Below, piece after piece: positions 28,567 to 40,500 of a stretch of DNA of 64,000 nt. Both the position numbers and the translations under genes were made by a program. The notes below the pieces were generated by a model. The model was not told the DNA's origin and did not search any database. It saw nothing but the letters and a program-made list of their open reading frames with translations. Origin of the DNA: Purshia tridentata (taxonomy: Eukaryota > Streptophyta > Magnoliopsida > Rosales > Rosaceae); NCBI GenBank assembly GCA_003254885.1, contig QANT01003274.1, positions 1 to 64,000 on the forward strand, written 5' to 3'. How positions within the stretch are numbered: the stretch's first letter is position 1; each line of letters begins with the position of its first letter.

Positions 28567-31500
28567 TAGGCTGTGCATTGGATGCACATACAGTAGTATC
28601 ATGTACGCGGTTTCTTAGCCTTGTGAAGTTGCTCAGAGTAAATATCACTTTTGAGGGTTGTTTGAGAATTGAGAGAATCAAATGCATACGACAGCTATGG
28701 CCACACAAAAAAGAAAAAGAAAAAGAAAAAAAGAGAATCATACTACCTATATATCCCAGATTCTCAATAAAGAAAAGAATCCATACAGATACAGCTAAGT
28801 TCATAAATGGCTGAACATGGCACATCTCAGTCTCCATGTGCTGCTTATTGTTAAGGGGCCATTGAATTTGTTCATCATTTGATGTTTCAATATTTTATTT
28901 ATGAAATTTAACTCTAGTTTTAACTTCTAGTAAATAAAGATATGTAATTTCCAATTTATTCTCGAATTCACGGAGTTCAAGCCCCACTAAGAAAATTCAG
29001 AACAATTAATTCACGGGCTACATTTCAAACACTTAATTTTAAATAATGTCTCTTAATGACTACCCAAAGTTAAGTTAATTAACTTAATTTTTCACAAATC
29101 AGGTATTTAGCATTAAATTATTGTTTTTTGTTTTTCCTAAAGGCTAAGGACGCGCGTCTGCATCAGTCCAACAAAAAGGACACACGAAGGCATGAAATCT
29201 CATGCATTTACATTACAATTTAGTGAAGCTTCGAGCTTACGTATCCAGTATCCACCAAAATAAACGTTTTGGTATTCAATTCTACGCGCATGGCTATCTC
29301 CACGCGCTTCTTGTCTATGATAAAGATTGCTTAATTAAATTAGATTTATGGAATATTACATATTCTTTTCCTTTTTTCTTTTTTTCTTTTTTTTTTCAGT
29401 ACATATTCCTATCTTCAGTCGGTGCCAAATGAGTTGTCAATATAGTTTCTCCTCCAAAAGGGTCTATCATATTTTGGTGTCCATCTTATCGTTTGGTGTC
29501 ATAATTTGTCATATTATCAGAGGAAATAAAAAGTTGTCATATTTGACACACTAAATAACGTTTTGTAGAAATATGAGAATTAGATGTTTTTTATTTCTTG
29601 ACAAAAAAAATATTTTATTCTTAACCACCAAGAGGTATATATCACATGTACCACGTTGAGTCTTCACCTCCTAATAGGATCTAATATAGTTAAGCTAAAT
29701 CAACTGAGCGGACTTCATACTGATTATAATCAATTAAGCCTGAACTAATTACAATCAAACTAAATCAACCAAGATAATTTCAAGTTGATTACATTCAATT
29801 AATTAAGCTGATTACAAACAGTTAAACCTAAACTCAAGTAACGTACATAATACATAGACTTTGATCAAGGCACAAGTTAAGGAGGTCGTCTAATTAACAC
29901 TTTTGTTAATCAAACAAGAAAGAAATTCCTTTTGTTAAACTTAAGAAATTAGTAGGAGCGTAAAGTTAAATAGTTAATATATAGTATATTAGGGACCAAA
30001 CAAAAAAAAGATAAGTAGTAGATATTACGTTTGCGCCCAAATAGAGGAGTTATGACTAGTTGGCCATGAAGTTCAAATGGTGGTGTTTTAGCCATTACCC
30101 ACATGGTAAAGACACTGTACCATGGTTAATGTATATTTGGTTACATTAATAAAAATAAAAATTGGTCAATGCTTTTTTTAGAATATATTAAATGATTATT
30201 ATTTTTTGAGTATGTATATAATTTTGAAAGATTTAAATAACTTATAGATACTAGGAAACATTACCTAGGTTAGGTGTGTGTGGGAGATAGTGACATTAAC
30301 TTGTAAGTTTGTGACTTCTTTATATAATAGAATTGAAGGGTCAGAGTCAAAATATAATCTCTCTTAATGAATAACATGAATTCAGTTAAGGATAATGTCG
30401 GTAATGTATTAAACCCAGCTCAACAACAACAAAAAAAATATATATATATATATATATATATAGTGATTATGCCTCAATACGAAATACAAACAAAAATAAT
30501 TATACAAATGATTATAATATTACTATCTTATATATTTATATATCTATTTTTCTCATATAAAAAAATAATTGGTATACAATGTGTAAATGTCATTACATAA
30601 TATTTTTATTATGTGCCCACATTTTCCTCTGGATTGGAGCAGGCGTGCGAAGTGGTATTTTGTTCCCCACGAACATGAAATGGCGCGTGAACGTGAAGAG
30701 TAGGAGCATTGGACCGGGCTGTCAGATAAATATCCAACGGCTCGTAGGTTGCCGCGCGGCCGGCTGAAACGACGGCGTTGATATTGGCTTCGAATATGTA
30801 AGCAACTTAGCACACAACACGACTTATCCAAATGTGGACACACTACCCACGTGAAGTAACCTTCCTTCTCAATTTTAATTTTTTTTTAGTCCCCCAAAAT
30901 TTCAAGACTAATCCGTCTTCCCACGTGGTAGATATGGGGCTCAATTAATATTCCAATTGCGTTTGCATAAAAAACGAAAAGAAGCCAATACGCCAACAAG
31001 CCAAATCTCATTTTAACATTTTATATGGGCTGTTGATTTTTCATCTTTTTTTATTTGAAGATGTTGGAAGATATTTTAGTTTTTTAATTATAATTAACAA
31101 CTTTTATTTATGAAATTTAAATCAGGACTTTCCACCTCTTACATAGGACAGATTGAGTGTAATTTACGAACTCTGAATCTCTGATTAGTGTGTTTAAAGA
31201 GATTGAAGAGCATGGTGGGGCTAGTTCAACATGGTTTTGAAAATCTAGCCCATTTCTAGCCAAATATTGCACAAGCTCATATATATATATATATAGTATA
31301 AAACTCGAAGAGTTGGAAAGAAATTTATTTACTCTTGTACATTAAAAACATTGTAACAAGCAATATTGGCCCTACTAGGCTACCACGTATACACCTTTAC
31401 AGCAGATAAATAGATAGAGAAGGATCAAATCAAAGAGAAAGAGAAAAAATGAACACACACTGAGACACGCACGCTACATGAAGTGTCAACCTTCAAATCC

Positions 31501-31979
31501 AAAAAGGCAAAAAAAGAATAGCATCAACCACCCATTTGCTGCATCAAATAAGTATTATCCATCAAACGGTTGAAAAGAAGTCCTTGATTCAGAAACCAAG
31601 AGATACCAATATGCGCTTCACATCTGTACTATCATCTGTCCAATAAAAAAACAAAGGGTAAGATGAGTTCTTCCTCCTTCAATTTGTCTCAGTCTCAAAA
31701 ACACATACCAGATTATTATAACATAAATAATTAGTGCAGGTCATGTCATGTGATGATGATCGACTTTACCTAATGAAGGTGTTTAACTCCTCTTTTTTTG
31801 TCTTTTTTTTTTTTTGCCTTTTTCATTTTCAAGTAACCAAAACCAATTAAAGAAACTTACCAAAAAAGGAAAAAAAATTGGTCTCTTAAAGAATTAATCG
31901 AATATAAGTTATATAACAAAACAATATTTCAGTAAAAGAGAGGTGGGTTTGGGCCGGTGCTTACAGAAACTGAAGTAGA
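28567..31979. other. Upstream region of RCI2 copy 1, intervening sequence and 3' flank of copy 2
   Basis: This stretch contains A/G-rich and T-rich tracts (28706-28732, 29366-29397), an imperfect repeat of ATTAAGC/AATCAA words at 29690-29830, AT microsatellites at 30438-30462 and 31276-31296, and a conserved G-box block at 30650-30930. From about 31440 it is the 3' flank of RCI2 copy 2. No protein-coding gene is seen. Confidence 0.5.
30650..30930. promoter_or_regulatory. Duplicated distal block with two G-boxes, copy 1
   Basis: Collinear with 34280-34595. Shared words include ATGGCGCGTGAAC/GTGGCGCGTGAAC, CAACGGCTCGTA-GTTGCC/TAACGGCTCGTAAGTTGCC, and TTCCCACGTGGTAG. CACGTG lies at 30848-30853 and 30922-30927. 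It could be an enhancer, a promoter of a lost or unrecognised transcript, or a shared repeat. Confidence 0.45.
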
Positions 31980-32293
31980 TCACTTGGTGATGGCATATAT
32001 GGCATAGATAATCCCAGGGATGTACCCAAGAATAGTCAGCACCAAACAGATCCAGAATTCCGACTGCATCATATAAACATATACCAATTAATTCAGGCTT
32101 CAATTAAAAAAAAAAAAACACACACACACACATATATATATATATGACTATGACATGCATAAAGCATAATATATATAATTGATGGGGTTATGAAGAAATT
32201 TATAGTACTGACATGGCAGCCAAACTTGAGGAAGACACCAAGAGGTGGCAAGAGGATGGCAATAATGATGTCTATGAAGGTTGCTGTACTCAT
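31980..32293 (-). CDS. RCI2/LTI6/PMP3 low-temperature and salt responsive membrane protein, copy 2, 54 aa
   Basis: Two exons: 32293-32213 and 32063-31980 (165 nt). The product begins MSTATFIDIIIAILLPP and ends AIYAITK. It keeps both membrane helices, PPLGVFLKFGCH and GYIPGIIYA, and the intron position of the gene at 28090-28391. The first eight residues differ most between the two, which is where this family usually varies. The flanks on both sides are homologous to those of copy 1, so the pair arose by segmental tandem duplication. A TATA box at 32431 and a G-box at 32480 mirror copy 1. Confidence 0.95.
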
Positions 32294-32430
32294 ACTTGCT
32301 AATTAGTATTTATGAATTGATCCAAGGAGGAGTTTTTCCTAGGATATGTGAGAACTTCAAAGATCACTTGTAGTACTGGAACTGCAACAACAAGTCTGTG
32401 AGTTTCAGAAACTGCATAGGGTGAGAGCGG

Positions 32431-32440
32431 TTATATATAG
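32431..32440 (-). promoter_or_regulatory. TATA box of RCI2 copy 2
   Basis: TTATATATAG (plus strand) lies 138-147 bp upstream of the ATG at 32293 and is the counterpart of 28516-28525. Confidence 0.7.
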
Positions 32441-32479
32441 ATCGAGATCGATCGAGTCTGCTGATCAGGATTGAGACAC

Positions 32480-32485
32480 CACGTG
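32480..32485. promoter_or_regulatory. G-box/ABRE core upstream of RCI2 copy 2
   Basis: CACGTG lies 39 bp beyond the TATA box in the conserved context GATCAGGATTGAG...CCACGTGGAGGCT. A second core occurs at 32628-32633. Confidence 0.6.
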
Positions 32486-32884
32486 GAGGCTATGCACTGG
32501 CTGAACATACAATCATACAGCCTAAAACACACAAATAAAGAAAAACGAATCCTACACCCTAAAAATATCCCAATACAGAAAAAGTATATCATATAATATA
32601 ACTAGTTCCATAAGCGGATGAATATGCCACGTGTCAGTATTCCTTGTGCTTGTTGCTAACGGACCATTCTATGTTCATTTTGAAATGCTTTTAATTGGGT
32701 AATTTTTTCTATGCGTGAATGTACGTGAACCACATATTTTTAGAAGAGCCGACTTAATAAATTCACCAAGTCGACAACATAAAATAAGATGTGAGAAAAG
32801 AAAACAACAGCCTTTTGTTTCATGCATGAGTCCAAAAAAGGGACCGACAGGAGGTTTCAGATGGGGTGCGCTACAGTGTGAGCA

Positions 32885-33245
32885 CTAAGCACCCACATAA
32901 TATCTCTCCCTTTCTCATCATCTCCTGCGTATATAATATCTCAAAATATAAAGTGTAAGCAACTAAACTGTTTGGCACTGTTTTGGTAGAAGCGGCTATA
33001 ACAAATAATTCATACAAATTTTTATAAAAATTTTAAGTATTTCATATAAAAGCGCTTAAAGTACTTTTTAATGAAAGTATTTATCAACTGTTTCTTAAAA
33101 AATTCTTTAAAAATATTTTTATAATTCCAAAGCATTTATATATATTTTTACTAAACATTATTAAAAACACTTTTATTAATTTGAAATCGCTTTGACAATT
33201 TAAAAAATAACGGCAAAAGAGCCTAAGCACCCACATAAAATCTCA
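32885..33245. repeat. Direct repeats of about 22 bp flanking an AT-rich insert
   Basis: CTAAGCACCCACATAATATC at about 32885 and CTAAGCACCCACATAAAATC at about 33223 flank an AT-rich segment of about 315 bp. The segment includes GTTTGGCACTGTTTTGG and AAGCGCTTAAAGTACTTTTT, words typical of plant MITEs. It has no counterpart in the copy 1 flank. Confidence 0.55.
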
Positions 33246-33599
33246 TGCTTTTTCTGTTGCTCTGAAATATCTCATTCTATTATGTACAGTACAGCTAAGC
33301 TTCAAGCTTAAGTAATCACCAAAATAAATACTTTTCAAGCTTTAAACATGCAGTTATTCCCTTCCCTCCTAACTTATCCTATCTCCACGCGCTTAGGATA
33401 AAACTTGTTTAATTAAAAATTCAAAGCATGCCACTAATGGATGACAATGAAGGATAACATTGAGTCATTCACAATTCTAATCCATCTCTAAAATGGTTGA
33501 CCCATACAAAAGCTGTAATAATACGAGGTGCTAATGCGTTTAAGATTTTGTTACTTGGGTTGTTTTATCACTTATTTATATATTTATAATATGATAATC

Positions 33600-34110
33600 A
33601 AAACTTAATATCCTGAAAACTGACTTACTTTCTGACCCAACCATGGAGAGTTAGCTAATTTAATATACCTTCCGACCCTTCCGACCCAACCAAAGAGGGT
33701 CGACTAGACCTACCTCCCGAGCCGATCACGGAGGGTCGGCTAGACCTACCTCCCGATTCAACCATGGAGGGTGCACGGTCATTTCATGTTTTTGGGTCAA
33801 GTTAGCCCCCCACGTGGCAAGAACATATAAGGACATTTGTCCTTTCACCAACTACTTTCACTCATGATCATTATAAATAGACCCACCATTGTGAAGGTGA
33901 GGAGGAGGACACATTTTATTAACTTGAGCATTAAAGGACCTTACACCGGTTTCTATCCTTATGACCCAGTGTTTACTATCTTACAGAGAACCCTATCTTC
34001 CCCTACCAAGCTAATGTCATCGAAATCATCCAGATTGGAAGTTGAACCTTGTATACTATCGACCTCGAATTTGTGTAACGCCAGATTCTACACTCAAAAC
34101 TTTGGATGTT
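33600..34110. mobile_element. Possible old LTR-like fragment with short internal repeats
   Basis: This segment interrupts the homology between the two RCI2 flanks. It has LTR-like character: degenerate units of about 40 bp at 33633-33775 (GACCCAACCATGGAGAG, GGTCGACTAGACCTACCTCC), then CACGTGG, a TATAAATAG box near 33870, and GAGCATTAAAGGACC. No coding domains are present. It looks like an old, non-functional remnant; the family is uncertain, perhaps Ty3/gypsy. Confidence 0.35.
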
Positions 34111-34279
34111 GAACACATTGGGAGTAATATGTCAAATTGAAAGGAATATGGGGCTTCTGGCACAAGGAAAAACAATTACCTAATCCGGAAAAAAATGTGG
34201 AACTTGAGCTACATGTTCTTTCTTTTTTTTTCTAAGAAAAATAAACTTAATATTTGCAACATTTTTCCACTAAATTGGG

Positions 34280-34595
34280 GTCTGCGTTACTGCTGTTTCC
34301 CATGAGCATGAAGTGGCGCGTGAACATGCTAGTGAACATTAGGGAATGGAATCGATCAATCAACCAGGCTGTCAACAAAATCTAACGGCTCGTAAGTTGC
34401 CGACTTAGCGTCACATGCTCGAACAACGGCGGGAGTGGAGGCTTCAAATATGTTCATTGCGCCCAATAAGACTCATCCAACTGTTCAACTACGCACGTGA
34501 CGCAACAGTCCTTCACTCCTTCCTTCCCAAGTTCCCAATTTAAAGTCCAACCTAATTCTTTAAGTTGAAGACTAAACCACTTTCCCACGTGGTAG
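34280..34595. promoter_or_regulatory. Duplicated distal block with two G-boxes, copy 2
   Basis: This is the counterpart of 30650-30930, with CACGTG at 34494-34499 and 34586-34591 and the shared TTCCCACGTGGTAG. Retention of this block in both copies, while sequence between it and RCI2 has been interrupted, is notable. Confidence 0.45.
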
Positions 34596-34599
34596 TTAT

Positions 34600-37500
34600 T
34601 ATGTGGGGCTAAAACAAAAAAAGGTATCTTATGGGGCTCAAGTTAAATATTCCAATTTTTATGGCCGGTGTGTTTAATTATTTACTTGCTTTTTATCATA
34701 TGGATTGGTTTACTTAGAAGTTAGTTGTTAGAATAACTTAGAGTGCTATTTTATTCGCCACAAAAAAATGGTGGTGCACCGGTAATAGTGAGCAAAATAT
34801 TTCTCAATAACTTATTACATAAGATAAGGCTAGAAAATTAAAGCTCAAGCCAAACCCATTCTCATGATACAGAACTTTTAAGTGGGCCTTTGGTGGCATA
34901 ATTACATGTGCCCAAATTATGTTCATAGAGGGTGGTCCATATAGGATGGGGTTGGAGATTTCATTAATTTGTAGCCATTCTGGCCATGTAAAAGAAGAAA
35001 CACTTACTATGCCTTGCTTGGTCTTGCAGGTTGATTGGATGAAGCTAAGCTACTCAAACCTGGTTCCTCAGTTTGGGGAGCTTTGCTCAGGTACTTTCAA
35101 GAACTATATATGCCAATCTTGAAATGGGCAATAAGGTTGAGAAGCTTTTTCAGGAGGAAACAATAAATTTGGGGACAGTAAGAAGCTTTTACAATCCTAT
35201 ATACCAACATTAAGAATTTCAAATGAAAAGCTAGTGCCTTGTATTTGTCAGACTCATATTGTAGGAAGAACCCCACTTATTATAACATTTGGTCTGGGCT
35301 TCCTTGCAATCATTTTTCCTATGGGCCTATGACCAAATTCTCTGATGGATTAACAGTTGGGTACTTTGGGGTCCTTTTTCTTTCCCTTCCCTACTTTACA
35401 TATTATGATTTTAAAATTTGATAGGGAATCAGTAAATCTAGATTAGAATGGATATAAATAGGAATATATGCTGAGTACTTTTGAATTAATCCTTGATAAT
35501 CCTTCTTTTCTTTAATTTGTTTTTCCCTTTGAAAAAGTGTACTACTTCTCTTTTTCTGTTAATTTGTTGATTTATTCTGTTGGTTGTGCTAGGGTATCTT
35601 ACCCAGTTTAAGTCAGGATTATTCCCTAGGATGCATATATCCCATCACCTGCAAAGCAAATGCACTGTGTTAAATGCAGGAAGAGTCAAATCTGAGGCAT
35701 TTGGTTCCTTGTTTTTACCTTGGTCAATTCAATTCCTGCACAGCTGCTCTCTCTTCATTGTATATTACAATTATTGTTTTATAAAAATGGTACATAAGTC
35801 TTGCAGTTGTGCCCCATTGGAGGGCAAGTATATATATATATATATTTTTTTGGTGAAAAAGCAAATAGAATTTTATTCGCTTCTAACCTTGGAATAGAGT
35901 TTAGTGAATGGAACATTAGAATCTTATAGAACTTTTCTTTTTTCATTTGCATAATTATCTTCTTCTCTGGTGGTGGATGGCTTTCAGCTAATTTGTAAAA
36001 CTATTCTGTAAGGAAATATTCTCATTTAAGATCATAGCTACTAATCTGAATGATGGTGAGCCAACTGTCAGAGTATAGATGGCAATTACAATGCAGTATG
36101 GGTATTATGATATTATCACTATTATATAATAAGTTGTCATTGGAATTCAATTTCTTGGTAAATGCATCTTCTGAGTGATTTGCCTGAACTACTGAAACTT
36201 AAGTTATTACCAGAATACATACAAGAAAAGCTGCCTATAGACTGATCCTTGTGCAACAAAAAACCCTGATAACCTATAACAGGATATATACCTCCCAATG
36301 AATATTAAAGTAGTCCTTAAGAAATATGAAAGAAGAATTCTAGAATTTATTTTTTGTTCACCACTGATGACAGATTGGTGAAATTTAAACATTGCAATGG
36401 TATGTGACATTACTTTTTGTCCTCCACTACTAGTAGTGCAGGTATATTTCAGAGGGTGTTTGTAATGTAGGGACTAACATGGACCTGGATACTTGTGGAT
36501 ATGCACAGAGATGAGATATTCCAAATGCTTGTAACTAGTTTTCAAAGTCATGTGATGATTGTTATGAAATATTCAAAAAGCTGTCTTACTGAATTCCATT
36601 TTGATCTATGCTAATGGTGCCAGGGTGCTAAAGAATCACTGTTCAAGGAACCATTACATATATGCACAAATTAGCAGGTCCAAATTACCATCTGATGTAA
36701 TAATACTTTTTACTGAGAACTTCGAAGAAGAATTACAAATTGTTAAAAGCTCGATCATAAACTTTTTGCAAGCCAGTTTTCAATATTTATGGGTTTAACA
36801 GTTGCATGATCGAATAATCTGTTCAATCATGAACGAAATATGGTATAAAAGCAAGTTGCGTATAGAAAAATGTGGACTAGTTTTCTGATATGATGCTGTT
36901 TTGATCTGTATCAAATCTGCCATTACATCATGTGATCGAGTTGCATTGCAAGACTATTCTAGCATATCTGAAACGCTATCCCATCTACTCTATCATCTTG
37001 TCTTTTACTTTTGAATCCGTATCTGTTAACCTCACACGCATTATCAGAAAGCAATAAACAAGTTAGACTTTTCATGCACCATAGGACAATTGTAGCACAC
37101 CTTCATTTAAGATTTTAATTTAAAAAACGTACAACCTATGTACAGCCCATGTATATATATAGCCTGTATGCAGAAGTTCCAATAGTACAAAACAATACTT
37201 GAAGAGTTGGAATAGAATTTACTCTTGTATAAAAGCACCACTAATTGGCCCTACATACCAAAGCCAAATGTCTGTATGCATATTCATCACACTGGATCAG
37301 ATATATCTCAAATTTTGGCTTTGTGATCAAGTGATATGGAGCAAGTTAAGAAGTTCATCTCTAATATATGAGAATTTGTATGTCATGCGAATAGATTCAG
37401 TGGTTCATAAATCTAAATCTTAATAGGGAAAAAACGAACCCTTTAGATTCAATGGTCCAAAAAGGGATTGTATGACATACGTATGCACATATAGTACATC

Positions 37501-40500
37501 TTCCAAAGTTAAAATATACTGCTGAGGATTTCAGGCGAAATCTACACAACTAGTCATTTTTCTTCTGCTCAAATATTCTGCTGCTGACATATGTGGTTCC
37601 TTCCACACGCTTGTTGATGTTTTACAGTTGTGCTCCTGGGATACATATATATATATATATATTTCACTTTTATCCTGAAGTTCACAATTAATAAACATGG
37701 GCAGAGAAGCAGCATGGTGTAAACTGATATAATAGAAAGAGATGGGTCCTTGACAAACCTGAAAAATGATTACTCTCATCACACAATAAAAAATAAAAAT
37801 AGAAAAAAAAGGCTGCCCTGCCCCTATCAGCCCTCTTCTCTCTAATGCTTGGTTTCCACTTAAAAGTGTTTTGAACATATGCCCTGTCTGTGTGTCCAAA
37901 CTATAATTTAAAAAGGAGATGTACATATGAAAAATGTGGTTCCTGATTAATTTAGCCAAACTGTAGCACTAATTAACAATTATATATCTTACCACACAGC
38001 TAGAAGAAACCATGCATGCCTGCTATTTTAATATTTTATAATTTTGCACATGCTATGGAGTCCCTATTTTAAGAATAACAGAAGGTTTAAATATCAGTGA
38101 ATATGTTAGATTTTGGTGAAACAGGAAAACAATAAATAAGATAAAAACCAGGCTGGTTGTTAGAGCACCCTGGTACTGTGCCTCTCTGCATTTATTTCAG
38201 AGCAATCAAAATATTTTCAATCATATATAAATATATATGTATCTGTGAAGGTTAAGGTGTAGTGGTCATGTGCAGATTGCAGGGAAGGCAGTGACAATGG
38301 CCAGCAGAGACTGTTAGTGCTGCTAAAACATGATCCATGTTTGGGTCCATTTAAAAGGCTCCTCAGCTAAGAAGGCATGCATTAAATTATTGGAGGTCAG
38401 TCATTGCAATATTGTAGCCTCCTCTATCATCCCATGAAGGCTCATCCACTTATTTATATATATTATCCTCTGTTCTTCCCACATCTTTGCACCCTGTTCT
38501 GTATCCTATGCTATGCTGTATTTTCTTCACAATATATCTTAGTATCTCTGTCTTTTCTTGATATAATTGGGATCTTCATGCCAATTCCAACATGTTTACG
38601 CAAACCAGTTTTTCATTTTCACCACATGAGCCATTGTTTACACATCTAAGTACAGTATTTTTTTGTTAAACCCTGCTCTGAATTAATAATTATACATAGT
38701 TCCACTTAAGTGTTTTAAGGTTGTTTCTCAATTTACACTTCATGTGTTAGACAATCACTAATTTTTAAAAACTGAAACTAATGTATATCAAGCTTATACG
38801 TGATGATGTAGAAAAAAGGAAATACATAGCAAATTATGGCTTTGATAACATGCTAGACAACCACTAGACCCCACTTGTTAAGAAAGAACCAACAATATTG
38901 TATACGAAGTTTAAAACATAGCAAATTAGAGCCAACAAATTAGACCCAGTACTGTCTGTTGCAAAAGGAAATTACAGCAACTACTTTGAGTCATAAACTA
39001 CTACTGCAATGACAGTAAACTTGAAGATATGCAGTTCAAGAAAGACTACTGTATACTTTAATTAATGATGACTCTCAATGAAAGTTAATTAACATATAGT
39101 TCATGATATGCAGTCCTTTGCCTAATTTTCTTACTATATATTTCAATGAAAATTAATTAATGATGACTCTCAAAGAAGATAATTAGATGCAACTTAACTT
39201 AAATCCATGATCTGTTGATCACAGAAAGTAGCTTCCAAATTTTGCTTTCATATTAAAGAATGGAACAGATGTTTACATGCATGTCAAATACAGTTTCTTA
39301 ATGGATTTTATGATCTGGCCGAGGTAGTTACTTTGCTTGGCTCTAAAGCTGAACACATGTATCCTCGTAACTGCAACACGTGGTTAATCAGAGACACCAG
39401 TGGTCTCATGCCTGACCTCATGAATGCAAAGACTTCATATATGTTGTTATTGGATATCAGAGACTCCATGAACATGGAAACAGGGTCACGTGAAGTTCAT
39501 GCACACATGCACACATGCACGTGAATTTCACACCCTGCAAATCTCTTTTCGGTGAATCACACACGCTCTAAATAATTACCCACTTCCAGGCTCTCCAGGA
39601 CCAGCCTAGCTAACACCTGCGTTCACTGTTCATTCAGTCAATTTGAGGCCTCAAATATTAAGCATTGTATTATTGTTCTGATAATACTGGTACATTGCAC
39701 CAAACGGTGCATAAACAAATTAGGGGTGGTCCACCTGGGATGGTGCCAAATCGCTCACAGGGTCAGGAAGGGTCCACGTGGACATAGACCAGAAATGGTC
39801 CACGTGGAGAGAGCACAATGCCCATGCTTTGGATCAGTGGTGGACCACACATGGAATCCTAATCTCATTTTTGTGAATTTGGTTTGGCAATTGGCTTCTC
39901 GATCATATAGTCACATTCAACTTATGAAATGGTACTAGTACACCTGTCACCTGCAGAAAAAAGCCAAATTAAGATAAGTCGTCCCCTGCATACAAGACAC
40001 ACACGCATCTAATCAACTGGTTCTTTCTGATTATATTTCATAAATCATATCTTATAATCACTATTTCTATAGACCATTTTTACGGGAAATGCTAGCATGT
40101 TGAAGCTGCATATGATCATACAGATGGGTTTAAAGGGTACAAGTATGATTTTCTACCATTGAATGTTGATATCATATCTTACATGATAGACTTAGATTTT
40201 AATGGAACTTAACTTTACTCCCCAGACTGTCTTATCAGTTATCACTTCTCAAACTTGTATTATATGTTTTCTACTTTATGTTTTGGAGGGTCCTACCTGC
40301 AAACCAAGAGTATAAAGTTTGTGATTTGGGTGTCCCCTAATTGTTGGCTTTTGTGATACATCATGTATCGAGAGAAAAAGGCTATTATGTCCTTGCTATA
40401 AATCCTTATGATTCGGTCAAAAGAAAGGGCAAGTGAGACATTTTGTTTGCCTTAATCAAGGGAAGCACAATAAAACTCAATTATTCAATGTAGGATGACC

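Noticed and set aside
34919-35122. Possible exon bounded by TTGCAG and CTCAG|GTAC
   Set aside because: Splice-like signals exist but no neighbouring frame can be joined to give a recognisable product.
40098-40125. TGAAGCTGCATATGATCATAC, similar to miR167
   Set aside because: Two bases are missing relative to miR167 and I found no convincing star strand within 200 bp, so a miRNA gene is not supported.
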